A DNA stretch of 64,000 nucleotides. Source: JBBQER01 sp052148155. GTDB taxonomy: Bacteria; Actinomycetota; Acidimicrobiia; IMCC26256; PALSA-610. Positions 9,086-16,852 of the stretch are shown here, one piece after another. Numbering within the stretch: the first letter of the stretch is position 1; every line of letters starts with the position of its first letter. Both the position numbers and the translations under genes were made by a program. Location: NCBI GenBank assembly GCA_052148155.1, contig JBKQIY010000017.1:54638-118637 (forward strand), read 5' to 3'. The notes under the pieces are model-generated. The model was not told where the DNA came from. It did no database searches and was given only the letters and a program-made list of their open reading frames with translations.

Positions 9086-10081
9086 TTACGTCATGCCCGG
9101 GATCATGCCCGCGTAGTTGAAACGGTCGCCCGCTTGGAACACGCCGACGCCGTACGCGTGGCCTTTGGCCTCCATCGTCATGCCGTTCCCGAGGCTGATC
9201 GCGACGTGCGCGTCCGGCGGTTCGCTGCTGAGGCCCGGTTGCGGCTCGCTGTCGAAATGGAACAGCAATGCGCCGGGCGTCTGCAGTGCCTGCTGCACTG
9301 TCATCGTCGCGCCTTGTTCTTTGAGCCAGACGTACTGGTGTGCCGCACCGTTCGGAATCGTGACGCCGGCACGCGCCGCAGCCCACGTCGTGAGGCCGGA
9401 GCAGTCGAACGCGGATGGATTCGCATCCGACGCAGGCGCTTTCGCGCCCCACACGTAGGGCTTGCCTTGCTGGCTCAGCGCAGCGTCGAGAAAGTTCTGC
9501 GTCGTCACGTTGGGTGCGCCGGCGATGGGGCTCGGGCTCGTCGCGCCGGCGCCGGTCAGCCCGGCGAGCAGCGACGACAGGTCCGGCGACGTGGACGCGT
9601 CGGTGCCGCCGGTCGCTCCGATCAGACTGGAAAGCAGCGACGAGATGTCCGGCGAGGTCGAGCTTGCGGTCCCGGTCAGGCTGGAAAGCAGCGACGAGAG
9701 GTCCGGCGAGGTCGAACTTGCGGTCCCGGTCAGGCTGGAAACCAGTGAACCGAGCGCACCGGAGGTCGACGACGTGGGGTCGAGCGCGCTGGGCGCGTTG
9801 CTGGCGGTGAGTGCGCTGGCCTCGCCGAGCAGGGAGGACAGGTCGTTGCTGGTCCCAGTCGTGGACGTGCCCGAATTGTTCGGGTCCGAAGCATCGGCGG
9901 TGTTTCCCGCATCGACGGCAGTTTGGGTGTTCATCGCGTCGGTGAGCAGCGAGGCGAAGTCGGAGCCGGTCGCGGCACCCGATCCCGCCGTCGCGGCCGC
10001 AGCCGGCGACGCGACTGCGCCCACCTGCTGTTCGATCGCCTGGATCTGCGCCTGGACCGCGGCAATGCCCGAAAAGGTCAT
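9086..10081 (-). CDS. NlpC/P60 (C40) cell-wall peptidase with Ser/Thr-rich repeats
   Basis: The 331-aa protein ends in an NlpC/P60 domain (about residues 195-331): Cys227 in FDCSGL, His292 in DAHVAISLG and His308 in AKGHAYG form the expected Cys-His-His site, so it should cleave a peptide bond in the peptidoglycan stem. Residues 1-22 (GIAAVQAQIQAIEQQ) look like the N-terminus of actinobacterial flagellum-associated C40 peptidases, and there is no obvious signal peptide. Residues 115-172 carry repeats of about 18-22 residues around SPDLSSLLSSLTG, forming a low-complexity linker. No flagellar gene is seen nearby. Export by a non-Sec route is possible, but this is inference. Confidence 0.82.
   Translation of the reverse strand: MTFSGIAAVQAQIQAIEQQVGAVASPAAAATAGSGAATGSDFASLLTDAMNTQTAVDAGNTADASDPNNSGTSTTGTSNDLSSLLGEASALTASNAPSALDPTSSTSGALGSLVSSLTGTASSTSPDLSSLLSSLTGTASSTSPDISSLLSSLIGATGGTDASTSPDLSSLLAGLTGAGATSPSPIAGAPNVTTQNFLDAALSQQGKPYVWGAKAPASDANPSAFDCSGLTTWAAARAGVTIPNGAAHQYVWLKEQGATMTVQQALQTPGALLFHFDSEPQPGLSSEPPDAHVAISLGNGMTMEAKGHAYGVGVFQAGDRFNYAGMIPGMT
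9566..9739 (-). repeat. In-frame tandem repeats in the NlpC/P60 gene
   Basis: About three imperfect copies of a 54-66 bp unit encode SSLTGTASSTSPDLSSLL-like segments (residues 115-172). The first two copies differ by very few bases, so they look recent. Copy number could vary between strains by slippage. Confidence 0.85.
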
Positions 10082-10157
10082 CCGGGTCTGATCGGAAGGT
10101 TCGCGGAACAGTTTCGGGAATTCGGGGACGACCCGCTCGGTGGCTGACGCTCTGAAC

Positions 10158-10679
10158 TCAGCGTTCGGGCGGGACGGGCGACCCCTGTTCGGATTTGGCT
10201 TTGCGGCGGCGGTGCCAGGCGAGGCCGCCGTTGAGCGCCGCGAGGATGGTGTCGTTGTCGCGGGACAGCCCTTCGTGGACCCGCTTTTCGAGCAGCACCC
10301 GCATGATCGGGTTGAAGGCCTCGTACTGCTCGATGAACGTCGCGCGGGTGCGAGCGTCGGCGATGGGGTCGAGACGGGTCCAGCCGGTCGCGTGGGACCA
10401 CAACGGTTTGCCGACCGCGTCGTAACGCCAAGACTCGAACGGCTTGACCTCGGTGAGCCACTCCCACGACTGGCCGACGCCCCTCGAACCCAACCACCAG
10501 GGCACCGGGAAGTAGCAATGGCGGACGAGACCGTTCCCGACGTCGTCGCCCGGGTGGAGGATTTCGATGCGGGTCTTGACGTCTTTGGGTTGGGGACGGT
10601 CAGGACCGCGGTACCAAAAGACGTTCCATACCTCTTCGGGCGGCGCGTCGAGCTCGAACGAAAATTGGTGACGTTGCAC
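10158..10679 (-). CDS. SRPBCC (START/polyketide cyclase-like) family protein
   Basis: The 173-aa protein begins with the pattern usual for this helix-grip fold, a strand followed by APPEEVW (residues 12-18). Later come alternating strands (GLVRHCYFPVP, RATFIEQYEAFNP) and a long C-terminal helix with a basic tail (HRRRKAK). Members bind hydrophobic ligands or act as cyclases, and the ligand cannot be predicted. It starts with GTG at 10679, only 30 bp from the divergent xylA start, so the two genes share an extremely short promoter region. Its stop lies about 75 bp before the NlpC/P60 start on the same strand. Confidence 0.75.
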   Translation of the reverse strand: MQRHQFSFELDAPPEEVWNVFWYRGPDRPQPKDVKTRIEILHPGDDVGNGLVRHCYFPVPWWLGSRGVGQSWEWLTEVKPFESWRYDAVGKPLWSHATGWTRLDPIADARTRATFIEQYEAFNPIMRVLLEKRVHEGLSRDNDTILAALNGGLAWHRRRKAKSEQGSPVPPER

Positions 10680-10709
10680 GCCCGAACCCTATCCACGAAC
10701 ATGGCGGGC

Positions 10710-11876
10710 ATGACTGACGTGTACGAGCCCCAGCCCGAGGACCATTTCACCTTCGGTCTTTGGACGGTCGGCAACCGCGGCCGCGATACCTTCGGCAATG
10801 AGACGCGACCGCCGCTCGATCCTGTCGACTCAGTCCACCATCTCGCCGAGCTCGGTGCGTACGGCGTGAGTTTCCACGACGACGACCTGGTGCCGCCCGG
10901 CTCGAGCCCGAGTGAGCGGGAACAGATCCTGAAACGTTTCCGTCGTGCGCTCGATGCCACGGGCCTCAAGGTGCCGATGGCGACCACCAACCTCTTTTCG
11001 AACCCGGTCTTCAAAGACGGCGCGTTCACTGCCAACGACCCGGCGGTGCGGCGGTGGGCGATCACGAAGACCCTCGACGCGATCGACATGGGCGTCGAGC
11101 TCGGAGCGTCAACCTTTGTGATGTGGGGCGGGCGTGAAGGAACGGAATGTGACGCAGCGAAAGATATCCGGCTTGCGCTCGATCGGTACAAGGAGGCCGT
11201 CGACGTGTGCTGCGCGTATTCCCGCGACCGGGGCTATGACGTACGTTTCGCGCTCGAGCCGAAACCGAACGAACCGCGCGGCAACATTCTCCTGCCCACG
11301 GTCGGTCATGCGCTTGCGTTCGTCGAGCGGCTCGAGTGGCCCGAGATGGTCGGGCTGAACCCAGAGTTCGCACACGAGACGATGTCGGGACTCTCGTTCC
11401 ATCACGCCGTCGCGCAAACGCTCTGGTCGGCGAAGCTGTTCCACATCGACCTGAACGGTCAGGTGCCCAGCAAGTACGACCAGGATTTTCGCTTCGGTTC
11501 CGAAGGCATCCGCGACGCGTTTTATCTGGTGAAGCTGCTCGAAGACGCGCAATGGCCGGGCATGCGCCATTTCGACGCGCACGCGTACCGAACCGACGAC
11601 GATGCCGGCGTTTGGGACTTCGCGCGGGGCTGTATTCGTACGTATCTGATCCTGCGGGACAAGGCGCAGCACTTCCATATGGACGACGAGATTCAAGCCG
11701 CGCTCGCGACTGCGATGGTCGACCGCCTGGCCGAACCTGCACTCGCGTCGGTCACGCCCGACGCCATCGCGGCGATGCGACGCGGCCCCCACGACCTCGA
11801 CGCGATGGCGACCCGAGGCTATGGCCACGAGCGACTCGACCAACTTGTGACCGAGCTGTTGCTCGGCACACGCTGA
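10710..11876 (+). CDS. xylA: Xylose isomerase (actinobacterial class)
   Basis: XylA interconverts D-xylose and D-xylulose using two divalent metals. The sequence aligns by eye along its whole length with the Streptomyces-type enzyme. Key segments: SFHDDDL (catalytic His and Asp), FALEPKPNEPRG (metal Glu and the substrate-binding Lys), NPEFAHE, FHIDLN, KYDQDFRFG (metal-2 Asp residues) and RHFDAHAYRTDDD. ATG 10710 gives 388 aa, the same length as Streptomyces XylA; an in-frame ATG at 10701 would add MAG. It is followed after 21 bp by xylB, forming a xylose-use operon. No XylR or xylose transporter is in the window. Confidence 0.96.
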   Translation: MTDVYEPQPEDHFTFGLWTVGNRGRDTFGNETRPPLDPVDSVHHLAELGAYGVSFHDDDLVPPGSSPSEREQILKRFRRALDATGLKVPMATTNLFSNPVFKDGAFTANDPAVRRWAITKTLDAIDMGVELGASTFVMWGGREGTECDAAKDIRLALDRYKEAVDVCCAYSRDRGYDVRFALEPKPNEPRGNILLPTVGHALAFVERLEWPEMVGLNPEFAHETMSGLSFHHAVAQTLWSAKLFHIDLNGQVPSKYDQDFRFGSEGIRDAFYLVKLLEDAQWPGMRHFDAHAYRTDDDAGVWDFARGCIRTYLILRDKAQHFHMDDEIQAALATAMVDRLAEPALASVTPDAIAAMRRGPHDLDAMATRGYGHERLDQLVTELLLGTR

Positions 11877-11897
11877 GCGTTCGCTCCGGGAACGACG

Positions 11898-13316
11898 GTG
11901 GCGCTGGTTCTCGGGGTCGACTCCTCGACCCAGGCGACGAAGGTGCAAGCGCGCGACTCCGAAACGGGCGAACTCCTCGCCGCCGGACGTGCGCCGCATC
12001 CGCCGACGACGCCGCCCCGCAGCGAACAGGACCCGCACATCTGGTGGGACGCGATGGGCGCGGCGGTCGAACACGCCGGTGTCGCGGCGCGTGACGTCGT
12101 CGCCGTCAGCGTCGCCGGTCAGCAGCACGGAATGGTCACGCTCGACGCCCACAACCATGTGGTGCGCCCGGCCAAACTTTGGAACGACACCGAGTCGGCG
12201 GCCGACGCCCGCTGGCTCATCGATCAGCTCGCCGGAAGCGAGGCGGAATGGGCGCGTCGATGCGGATCGGTGCCGGTCGCCGCGTTCACGATCACGAAGC
12301 TGTCGTGGCTCCATCGCTGCGAGCCCGACGCCTGGGCCCGAGTCGCGCGCGTCTGCCTCCCCCACGACTGGATCACGTGGAAGCTCGCCGACGAGTTCGT
12401 GACCGACCGCGGCGATGCGTCGGGTACCGGATATTTCTCCGCGGCGCACGATGCGTATCAGCTGGACCTCCTCGCGCTCGTCGACGACGGCGTCGATTGG
12501 TCGACGCGGCTCCCCCGGGTGCTCGGACCGATCGAACCGGCGGGGATGACACAGACGTTCGGCTCGAACACCGTCGTCGCGCCCGGTACCGGAGACAACA
12601 TGGCGGCAGCAGTCGCGCTTGGACTCGAGCCGGGCGACGTCGCGATCTCACTCGGGACGTCCGGGACCGTCTTCACCGTCAGCGAGTCGGCGACCGCGGA
12701 CCCAACCGGCGCGGTTGCCGGGTTCGCGGATGCGACGGGCCGCTACCTGCCTCTCGTGTGCACCCTGAATGCAACGAAGGTGACGGACACGATCGCAGGC
12801 TGGCTCGGTGTCGATCACGCCGGCCTCGACTCCTTGGCGCTGTCCGCCCCGCCGGGCGCGAACGGTGTGGTGGTCGTGCCGTACTTCGATGGCGAGCGCA
12901 CCCCGAATCGGCCCGGCGCGTCCGGTACGGTCGTCGGGTTGCGAAACGCGACGACACGTGAGGATCTCGCACGCGCCGCGATCGAAGGAGTGGTCTGCGG
13001 ACTGCTCGACGGAGTCGACGCGCTGACCGACACCGGTGTCCGGACCGACGGCGACATCGTGCTCGTCGGCGGCGGGGCGCGGTCGGTCGCGTATCAACGA
13101 GTGCTCGCGGATCTTTCGGGCCGGCGGGTCATCGTCCCCGATGCCAGTGAGCACGTCGCGGCCGGTGCGTGCATCCAGGCGGCCGCCGTCGTGCGAAACG
13201 AAGAGATGCTCGACGTCGCCCGGGCGTGGGGTCTGGCGCACGGCCCAGCGGTCCAGCCCAATGTCGACGTCGACGGCGCAGCAGTGCGCGCCGCGTACAC
13301 CGACGGGCGCGGCTGA
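11898..13316 (+). CDS. xylB: Xylulokinase
   Basis: XylB phosphorylates D-xylulose to xylulose 5-phosphate for the pentose phosphate pathway. The 472-aa FGGY kinase shows the phosphate-1 loop GVDSSTQATK (residues 6-15), VAGQQHGMV, KLWNDTES, PHDWITWKL, the catalytic-Asp segment GTGDNMAAAV, SLGTSGTVF and the adenosine motif LVGGGARS. These are xylulokinase-type signatures and differ from the glycerol-kinase-like paralogue at 2.4 kb. The start is GTG 11898, 21 bp after xylA. A strong hairpin directly follows the stop, so the operon probably ends here. Confidence 0.95.
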   Translation: MALVLGVDSSTQATKVQARDSETGELLAAGRAPHPPTTPPRSEQDPHIWWDAMGAAVEHAGVAARDVVAVSVAGQQHGMVTLDAHNHVVRPAKLWNDTESAADARWLIDQLAGSEAEWARRCGSVPVAAFTITKLSWLHRCEPDAWARVARVCLPHDWITWKLADEFVTDRGDASGTGYFSAAHDAYQLDLLALVDDGVDWSTRLPRVLGPIEPAGMTQTFGSNTVVAPGTGDNMAAAVALGLEPGDVAISLGTSGTVFTVSESATADPTGAVAGFADATGRYLPLVCTLNATKVTDTIAGWLGVDHAGLDSLALSAPPGANGVVVVPYFDGERTPNRPGASGTVVGLRNATTREDLARAAIEGVVCGLLDGVDALTDTGVRTDGDIVLVGGGARSVAYQRVLADLSGRRVIVPDASEHVAAGACIQAAAVVRNEEMLDVARAWGLAHGPAVQPNVDVDGAAVRAAYTDGRG

Positions 13317-13320
13317 ACCC

Positions 13321-13344
13321 GCCGACGTCGTCGTCGACGTCGGC
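13321..13344 (+). terminator. GC hairpin after xylB
   Basis: A perfect 10-bp stem (GCCGACGTCG / CGACGTCGGC) with a 4-nt loop lies 4 bp after the xylB stop. There is no U-tract, as is common in actinobacteria. Termination is inferred. Confidence 0.55.
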
Positions 13345-13366
13345 GACCTGGGCTGATCGCCGACCC

Positions 13367-13392
13367 GGCCGGTCCCGTCGGCCGGTCCCGTC
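13367..13392 (+). repeat. 13-bp tandem duplication upstream of cystathionine beta-synthase gene
   Basis: GGCCGGTCCCGTC occurs twice head to tail, 20 bp before the GTG start of the next gene. It could be slippage, or it could affect the leader of that gene. No known operator is recognised. Confidence 0.7.
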
Positions 13393-13412
13393 GCGGGCGC
13401 TACCGTCGCATC

Positions 13413-14804
13413 GTGCGCCCCGAGATGGATTTCGCCGACTCGATCCTCGACCTGGTCGGGAACACGCCCCTGGTGCGTTTACGGCGGTTAAGCGAAGCCG
13501 AGCACCTGCGGTGCACGCTGTTGGCCAAGGTCGAAACCGTCAACCCGGGCGGCAGCGTGAAAGATCGCGTCGCGATCGCGATGGTCGACGCCGCCGAACG
13601 CGACGGCCTGCTCCGCGCCGGAGGGACGATCGTCGAACCGACCTCCGGGAACACCGGTGCCGGGCTCGCCATCGTCGCCGCGCAGCGCGGCTATCACTGC
13701 ATCTTCGTGATGAGCGACAAGATGAGCGACGAGAAGATCGCGTTGCTGCGATCCTACGGCGCCGAGGTCGTGGTGTGTCCGACGGCCGTGCCGCCCGAGG
13801 ACCCGCGCTCGTACTACTCGACGGCAGAACGACTCGTGCGCGAAACGCCCGGAGCGTTCCGCCCCGATCAGTACTCCAACGCCGCGAATCCGCTGGCGCA
13901 CGAACAGACCACGGGCCCGGAGATCTGGGACCAGACCCGCGGCCGTATCACGCATTTCGTCGCCGGGGTCGGAACCGGCGGAACGATCACCGGCGTCGGC
14001 CGCGCGCTCAAAGCGCGCAACCCGTCGGTTCAGATCGTCGGCGCCGATCCGTCAGGCTCGGTGTACTCGGGAGGGACTGGACGCCCGTATCTCGTCGAGG
14101 GAGTTGGCGAAGACTTCTGGCCTGGCACCTTCGACCGGAGCGTCGTCGACCGAGTCGTGGAGGTCAGCGACGCTGACTCCTTCCTCACAGCTCGCCGCGT
14201 GACGCGCGAAGAAGGTTTGCTGATCGGAGGTTCCGGCGGCACGGCCGTGCACGCCGCGCTCGAGATCGCACGGCCGCTCGATGGCGACGCGGTCGTGGTG
14301 GTCCTGCTCCCCGACTCGGGCCGCAGCTACCTGACGAAGATCTTCGACGACCAGTGGATGTTCGACATGGGCTTCCTGCGCGGCGAAGGTCTCGTCGCCG
14401 GCGATGTACTCGCAGCCAAAGGCAAGGGACTGCCCGATCTTGTGCTCGTGCTCCCCGACGAGCAGGTGCGCGACGCGATCGCGGTCATGCACGACACCGG
14501 GGTGTCGCAGGTTGTCGTCAGCGTCACGAAAGAGCTGCCCCTCGCCGCGAAAGAAGTTGTCGGGACGTTGCGCGAGCTCGAGCTGATGGACCGCACGTTT
14601 CGCGACGACGGCGTGCTCGACAAACCGATCGCCGCGGTCATGAGTCCACCCATGCCGATGCTCGGCATCGGAGAACCGGTCGCCCGCGTCGTGGCGTGCC
14701 TCGAGCAAGGACCGTCCGTGCTCGTGCTCGACGGCGGCCACCCGATTGGGGTGCTGACCCGCTCCGATGTGCTGTCCTACCTCGCCGAGCGGACCCAAAC
14801 ATGA
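13413..14804 (+). CDS. cbs: Cystathionine beta-synthase with C-terminal CBS pair
   Basis: This PLP enzyme condenses homocysteine with serine (or O-acetylserine) to cystathionine. The catalytic domain has Lys50 in NPGGSVKDR as the Schiff-base lysine, the PTSGNTG phosphate/PLP loop, GVGTGGTITG and the GGSGGTAVHA block. From about residue 340 follow two CBS motifs (VLPDEQVRDAIAVMHDTGVSQ and PVARVVACLEQGPSVLVLDG...GVLTRSD) that in this family bind adenosyl ligands. At 463 aa it has the usual length of actinobacterial Cbs. The start could be GTG 13413 or ATG 13425. The stop overlaps the next start by 4 bp (ATGA), so the two enzymes are co-translated. Confidence 0.93.
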   Translation: MRPEMDFADSILDLVGNTPLVRLRRLSEAEHLRCTLLAKVETVNPGGSVKDRVAIAMVDAAERDGLLRAGGTIVEPTSGNTGAGLAIVAAQRGYHCIFVMSDKMSDEKIALLRSYGAEVVVCPTAVPPEDPRSYYSTAERLVRETPGAFRPDQYSNAANPLAHEQTTGPEIWDQTRGRITHFVAGVGTGGTITGVGRALKARNPSVQIVGADPSGSVYSGGTGRPYLVEGVGEDFWPGTFDRSVVDRVVEVSDADSFLTARRVTREEGLLIGGSGGTAVHAALEIARPLDGDAVVVVLLPDSGRSYLTKIFDDQWMFDMGFLRGEGLVAGDVLAAKGKGLPDLVLVLPDEQVRDAIAVMHDTGVSQVVVSVTKELPLAAKEVVGTLRELELMDRTFRDDGVLDKPIAAVMSPPMPMLGIGEPVARVVACLEQGPSVLVLDGGHPIGVLTRSDVLSYLAERTQT

Positions 14805-15943
14805 GCGACGGGTTCGAGACCCGCGCCATTCACGCCGGGCAGCCGCCCGACGGCGCGACCGGCGCGGTCGTGACCCCCATCAACCTCTCCACGACGTTCA
14901 TGCAGGACGCGGTCGGCAAACATCGAGGGTACGAGTACGCACGCAGTGCCAACCCGACACGTTCCGCACTCGAGACGTGCGTCGCGTCGCTGGAGAACGC
15001 GCGCCACGGCCTCGCGTTCGCGAGCGGCCTCGCGGCCGAAGACGCCATCCTGCGCACCCTCGATCCGGGTGACCATGTGATCATCCCGACCGACGCGTAC
15101 GGCGGGACGTTCCGGCTTGTCGCGCGTGTGCACGAAGGCCATGGTGTCGCGTGGACCGCCGTCGATCTGCGTGACCTTTCGGCGCTCGAGTCGTCGTGGC
15201 GCGACGAGACTCGGCTCGTGTGGATCGAGTCACCGACGAATCCGGCCTTGTCGATCGTCGACATCGGGTCGGTCGCTGCCTTTGCCCACGTGCGAAACGC
15301 GCGGGTCGTTGTCGACAACACGTTCGCGACGCCCTATCTCCAACAGCCGATCGGGCTGGGCGCCGACCTGTCGGTGCATTCGAGCACAAAATACCTCGGC
15401 GGCCATTCCGACGTCGTCGGCGGGTTCGTCGCAGTCGACGACTCCGAGCTGGCCGACGAGGTGCGCTTCTTGCAGAACGCGATCGGGGCGGTGCCGTCGC
15501 CGTTCGACTGCTATCTCGTACTGCGCGGCGTGAAGACGCTCGCCGTACGCATGGACCGACATTGCGCGAACGCGCAAGCGATCGTGCAAATGTTGCGCGA
15601 GCACGACGCGGTATCTGACGTGCTCTATCCGGGCCTTTCGGGGCATCCGGGCCATGATGTGGCACGGCAACAGATGCGCGACTTCGGAGGTATGGTTTCG
15701 TTTCTCGCGGCCGGAGGTGAGCAAGCCGCGCTGGATCTCGTGTCGCGCACACGGCTGTTCACGCTCGCCGAATCGCTCGGCGCGGTCGAATCGCTGATCG
15801 AACATCCAGCGCGTATGACGCACGCGTCGGCCGAGGGTTCGCCGCTCGAGGTCGACCGGGCCCTCGTGCGCCTGTCGGTCGGCATCGAATCCGGTGAGGA
15901 CCTCGTCGCCGACCTCGCCCAGGCCCTCGATAGCGTCTTGTAG
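14801..15943 (+). CDS. Cystathionine gamma-synthase/gamma-lyase-type PLP enzyme
   Basis: The 380-aa protein belongs to the Cys/Met-metabolism PLP family. Lys197 in SVHSSTKYLGGHSD is the PLP lysine; FASGLAAEDA, DAYGGTFRL, VWIESPTNP and VDNTFATPYLQ are the usual blocks, and it ends with the SVGIESGEDLVADL segment. Next to Cbs with ATGA overlap, the likely role is reverse transsulfuration (cystathionine to cysteine, 2-oxobutyrate and ammonia), as in the mycobacterial cbs-metB pair. Lyase versus synthase activity cannot be separated by eye. About 115 bp follow before the convergent sdhB end, with no clear terminator. Confidence 0.92.
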   Translation: MSDGFETRAIHAGQPPDGATGAVVTPINLSTTFMQDAVGKHRGYEYARSANPTRSALETCVASLENARHGLAFASGLAAEDAILRTLDPGDHVIIPTDAYGGTFRLVARVHEGHGVAWTAVDLRDLSALESSWRDETRLVWIESPTNPALSIVDIGSVAAFAHVRNARVVVDNTFATPYLQQPIGLGADLSVHSSTKYLGGHSDVVGGFVAVDDSELADEVRFLQNAIGAVPSPFDCYLVLRGVKTLAVRMDRHCANAQAIVQMLREHDAVSDVLYPGLSGHPGHDVARQQMRDFGGMVSFLAAGGEQAALDLVSRTRLFTLAESLGAVESLIEHPARMTHASAEGSPLEVDRALVRLSVGIESGEDLVADLAQALDSVL

Positions 15944-16059
15944 ACGGTGAGGCACCGCGGCGCGGGTCCAGGCACCGATCCCAGTTCGCCCGCTCGGGAA
16001 ACGTTTCGGTCGTGGCGGGTCCGAACGGCGTGGCGCGCCCGCGCGCAGCGCGAAACGGT

Positions 16060-16842
16060 TCAGGGGAAGCGCTGCCCGACGAGACGTCGTTGGGTGAGTT
16101 GCGCTTTGGCGAAGTCGCGGTTCATCAGCGCGATGAAGTCGATGGAGATCGACTTGGGGCAGGCGGCTTCGCACTCACGGTGATTGGTGCACGAACCGAA
16201 GTACGACTCCATCGTTTCCACCATCTCGATGGTGCGGTCCCACCGCTCGGCTTGTCCTTGCGGCATCAGGTTGAGGTGCTGCAGCTTGGCCGCGGTGAAG
16301 AGTTGCGCGGCGCCGTTCGGACAGGCCGCGACACAGGCGCCGCAACCGATGCACGCGGCCGCGTCCATCGCGGCGTCGGCGACACCTTTCGGGATCGGGA
16401 TGAGGTTGCCGTCGGGGGCACCGCCCACCGGGACCGACACGTAGCCGCCGGACTCGATGATCCGGTCGAACGCACTGCGGTCGACGATGAGATCACGCAC
16501 CAGCGGAAAACTGGCCGCGCGCCAAGGCTCGATCGTGACGTGGTCGCCGTCGTGGAACTTGCGCATGTGCAGTTGGCAGGTGGCGGTGCCACGCTCGGGA
16601 CCGTGCGGCACGCCGTTGATCATCATGCCGCACGACCCACAGATACCTTCGCGGCAGTCGTGATCGAAGGCGATCGGCTCCTTGCCGTCGAGTGTGAGTC
16701 GCTCGTTCACGGTGTCGAGCATCTCGAGGAACGACATGTCGGCGCTCACTCCGGGCACGTCGTAGGTCTCGAACGCGCCGGCCGCGTCAGGTCCGGGCTG
16801 GCGCCAGGCGGTCAGAGTGATACGCATGGTCTTGTCAGGCAC
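16060..16842 (-). CDS. sdhB: Succinate dehydrogenase/fumarate reductase iron-sulfur subunit
   Basis: SdhB passes electrons from the flavoprotein to the membrane quinone site through three iron-sulfur clusters. The [2Fe-2S] ligands lie in CREGICGSCGMMING. The other cluster ligands are in CIGCGACVAACPNGA and in CTNHRECEAACPKSI. GTG 16842 is chosen as start because AAAGGA lies 6-8 bases upstream; ATG 16827 is an alternative. The resulting 260 aa is usual for the B-type complex. It is the last gene of sdhCAB, 10 bp after sdhA, and converges with the cystathionine enzyme gene. Confidence 0.94.
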   Translation of the reverse strand: MPDKTMRITLTAWRQPGPDAAGAFETYDVPGVSADMSFLEMLDTVNERLTLDGKEPIAFDHDCREGICGSCGMMINGVPHGPERGTATCQLHMRKFHDGDHVTIEPWRAASFPLVRDLIVDRSAFDRIIESGGYVSVPVGGAPDGNLIPIPKGVADAAMDAAACIGCGACVAACPNGAAQLFTAAKLQHLNLMPQGQAERWDRTIEMVETMESYFGSCTNHRECEAACPKSISIDFIALMNRDFAKAQLTQRRLVGQRFP

Positions 16843-16852
16843 AACCGGTCCT

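Noticed and set aside
9051..9452. Upstream extension of the acyl-CoA synthetase frame
   Set aside because: It lies over the NlpC/P60 catalytic domain and has no AMP-binding features.
9566..9739. Regular repeats considered as a CRISPR array
   Set aside because: The units are adjacent without unique spacers and are in frame with the NlpC/P60 protein.
10140..10709. Upstream extension of the xylA frame
   Set aside because: It lies over the SRPBCC gene, and the length from ATG 10710 matches Streptomyces XylA exactly.
11109..12449. 446-codon minus-strand frame opposite xylA-xylB
   Set aside because: Antisense shadow of two unmistakable plus-strand genes.
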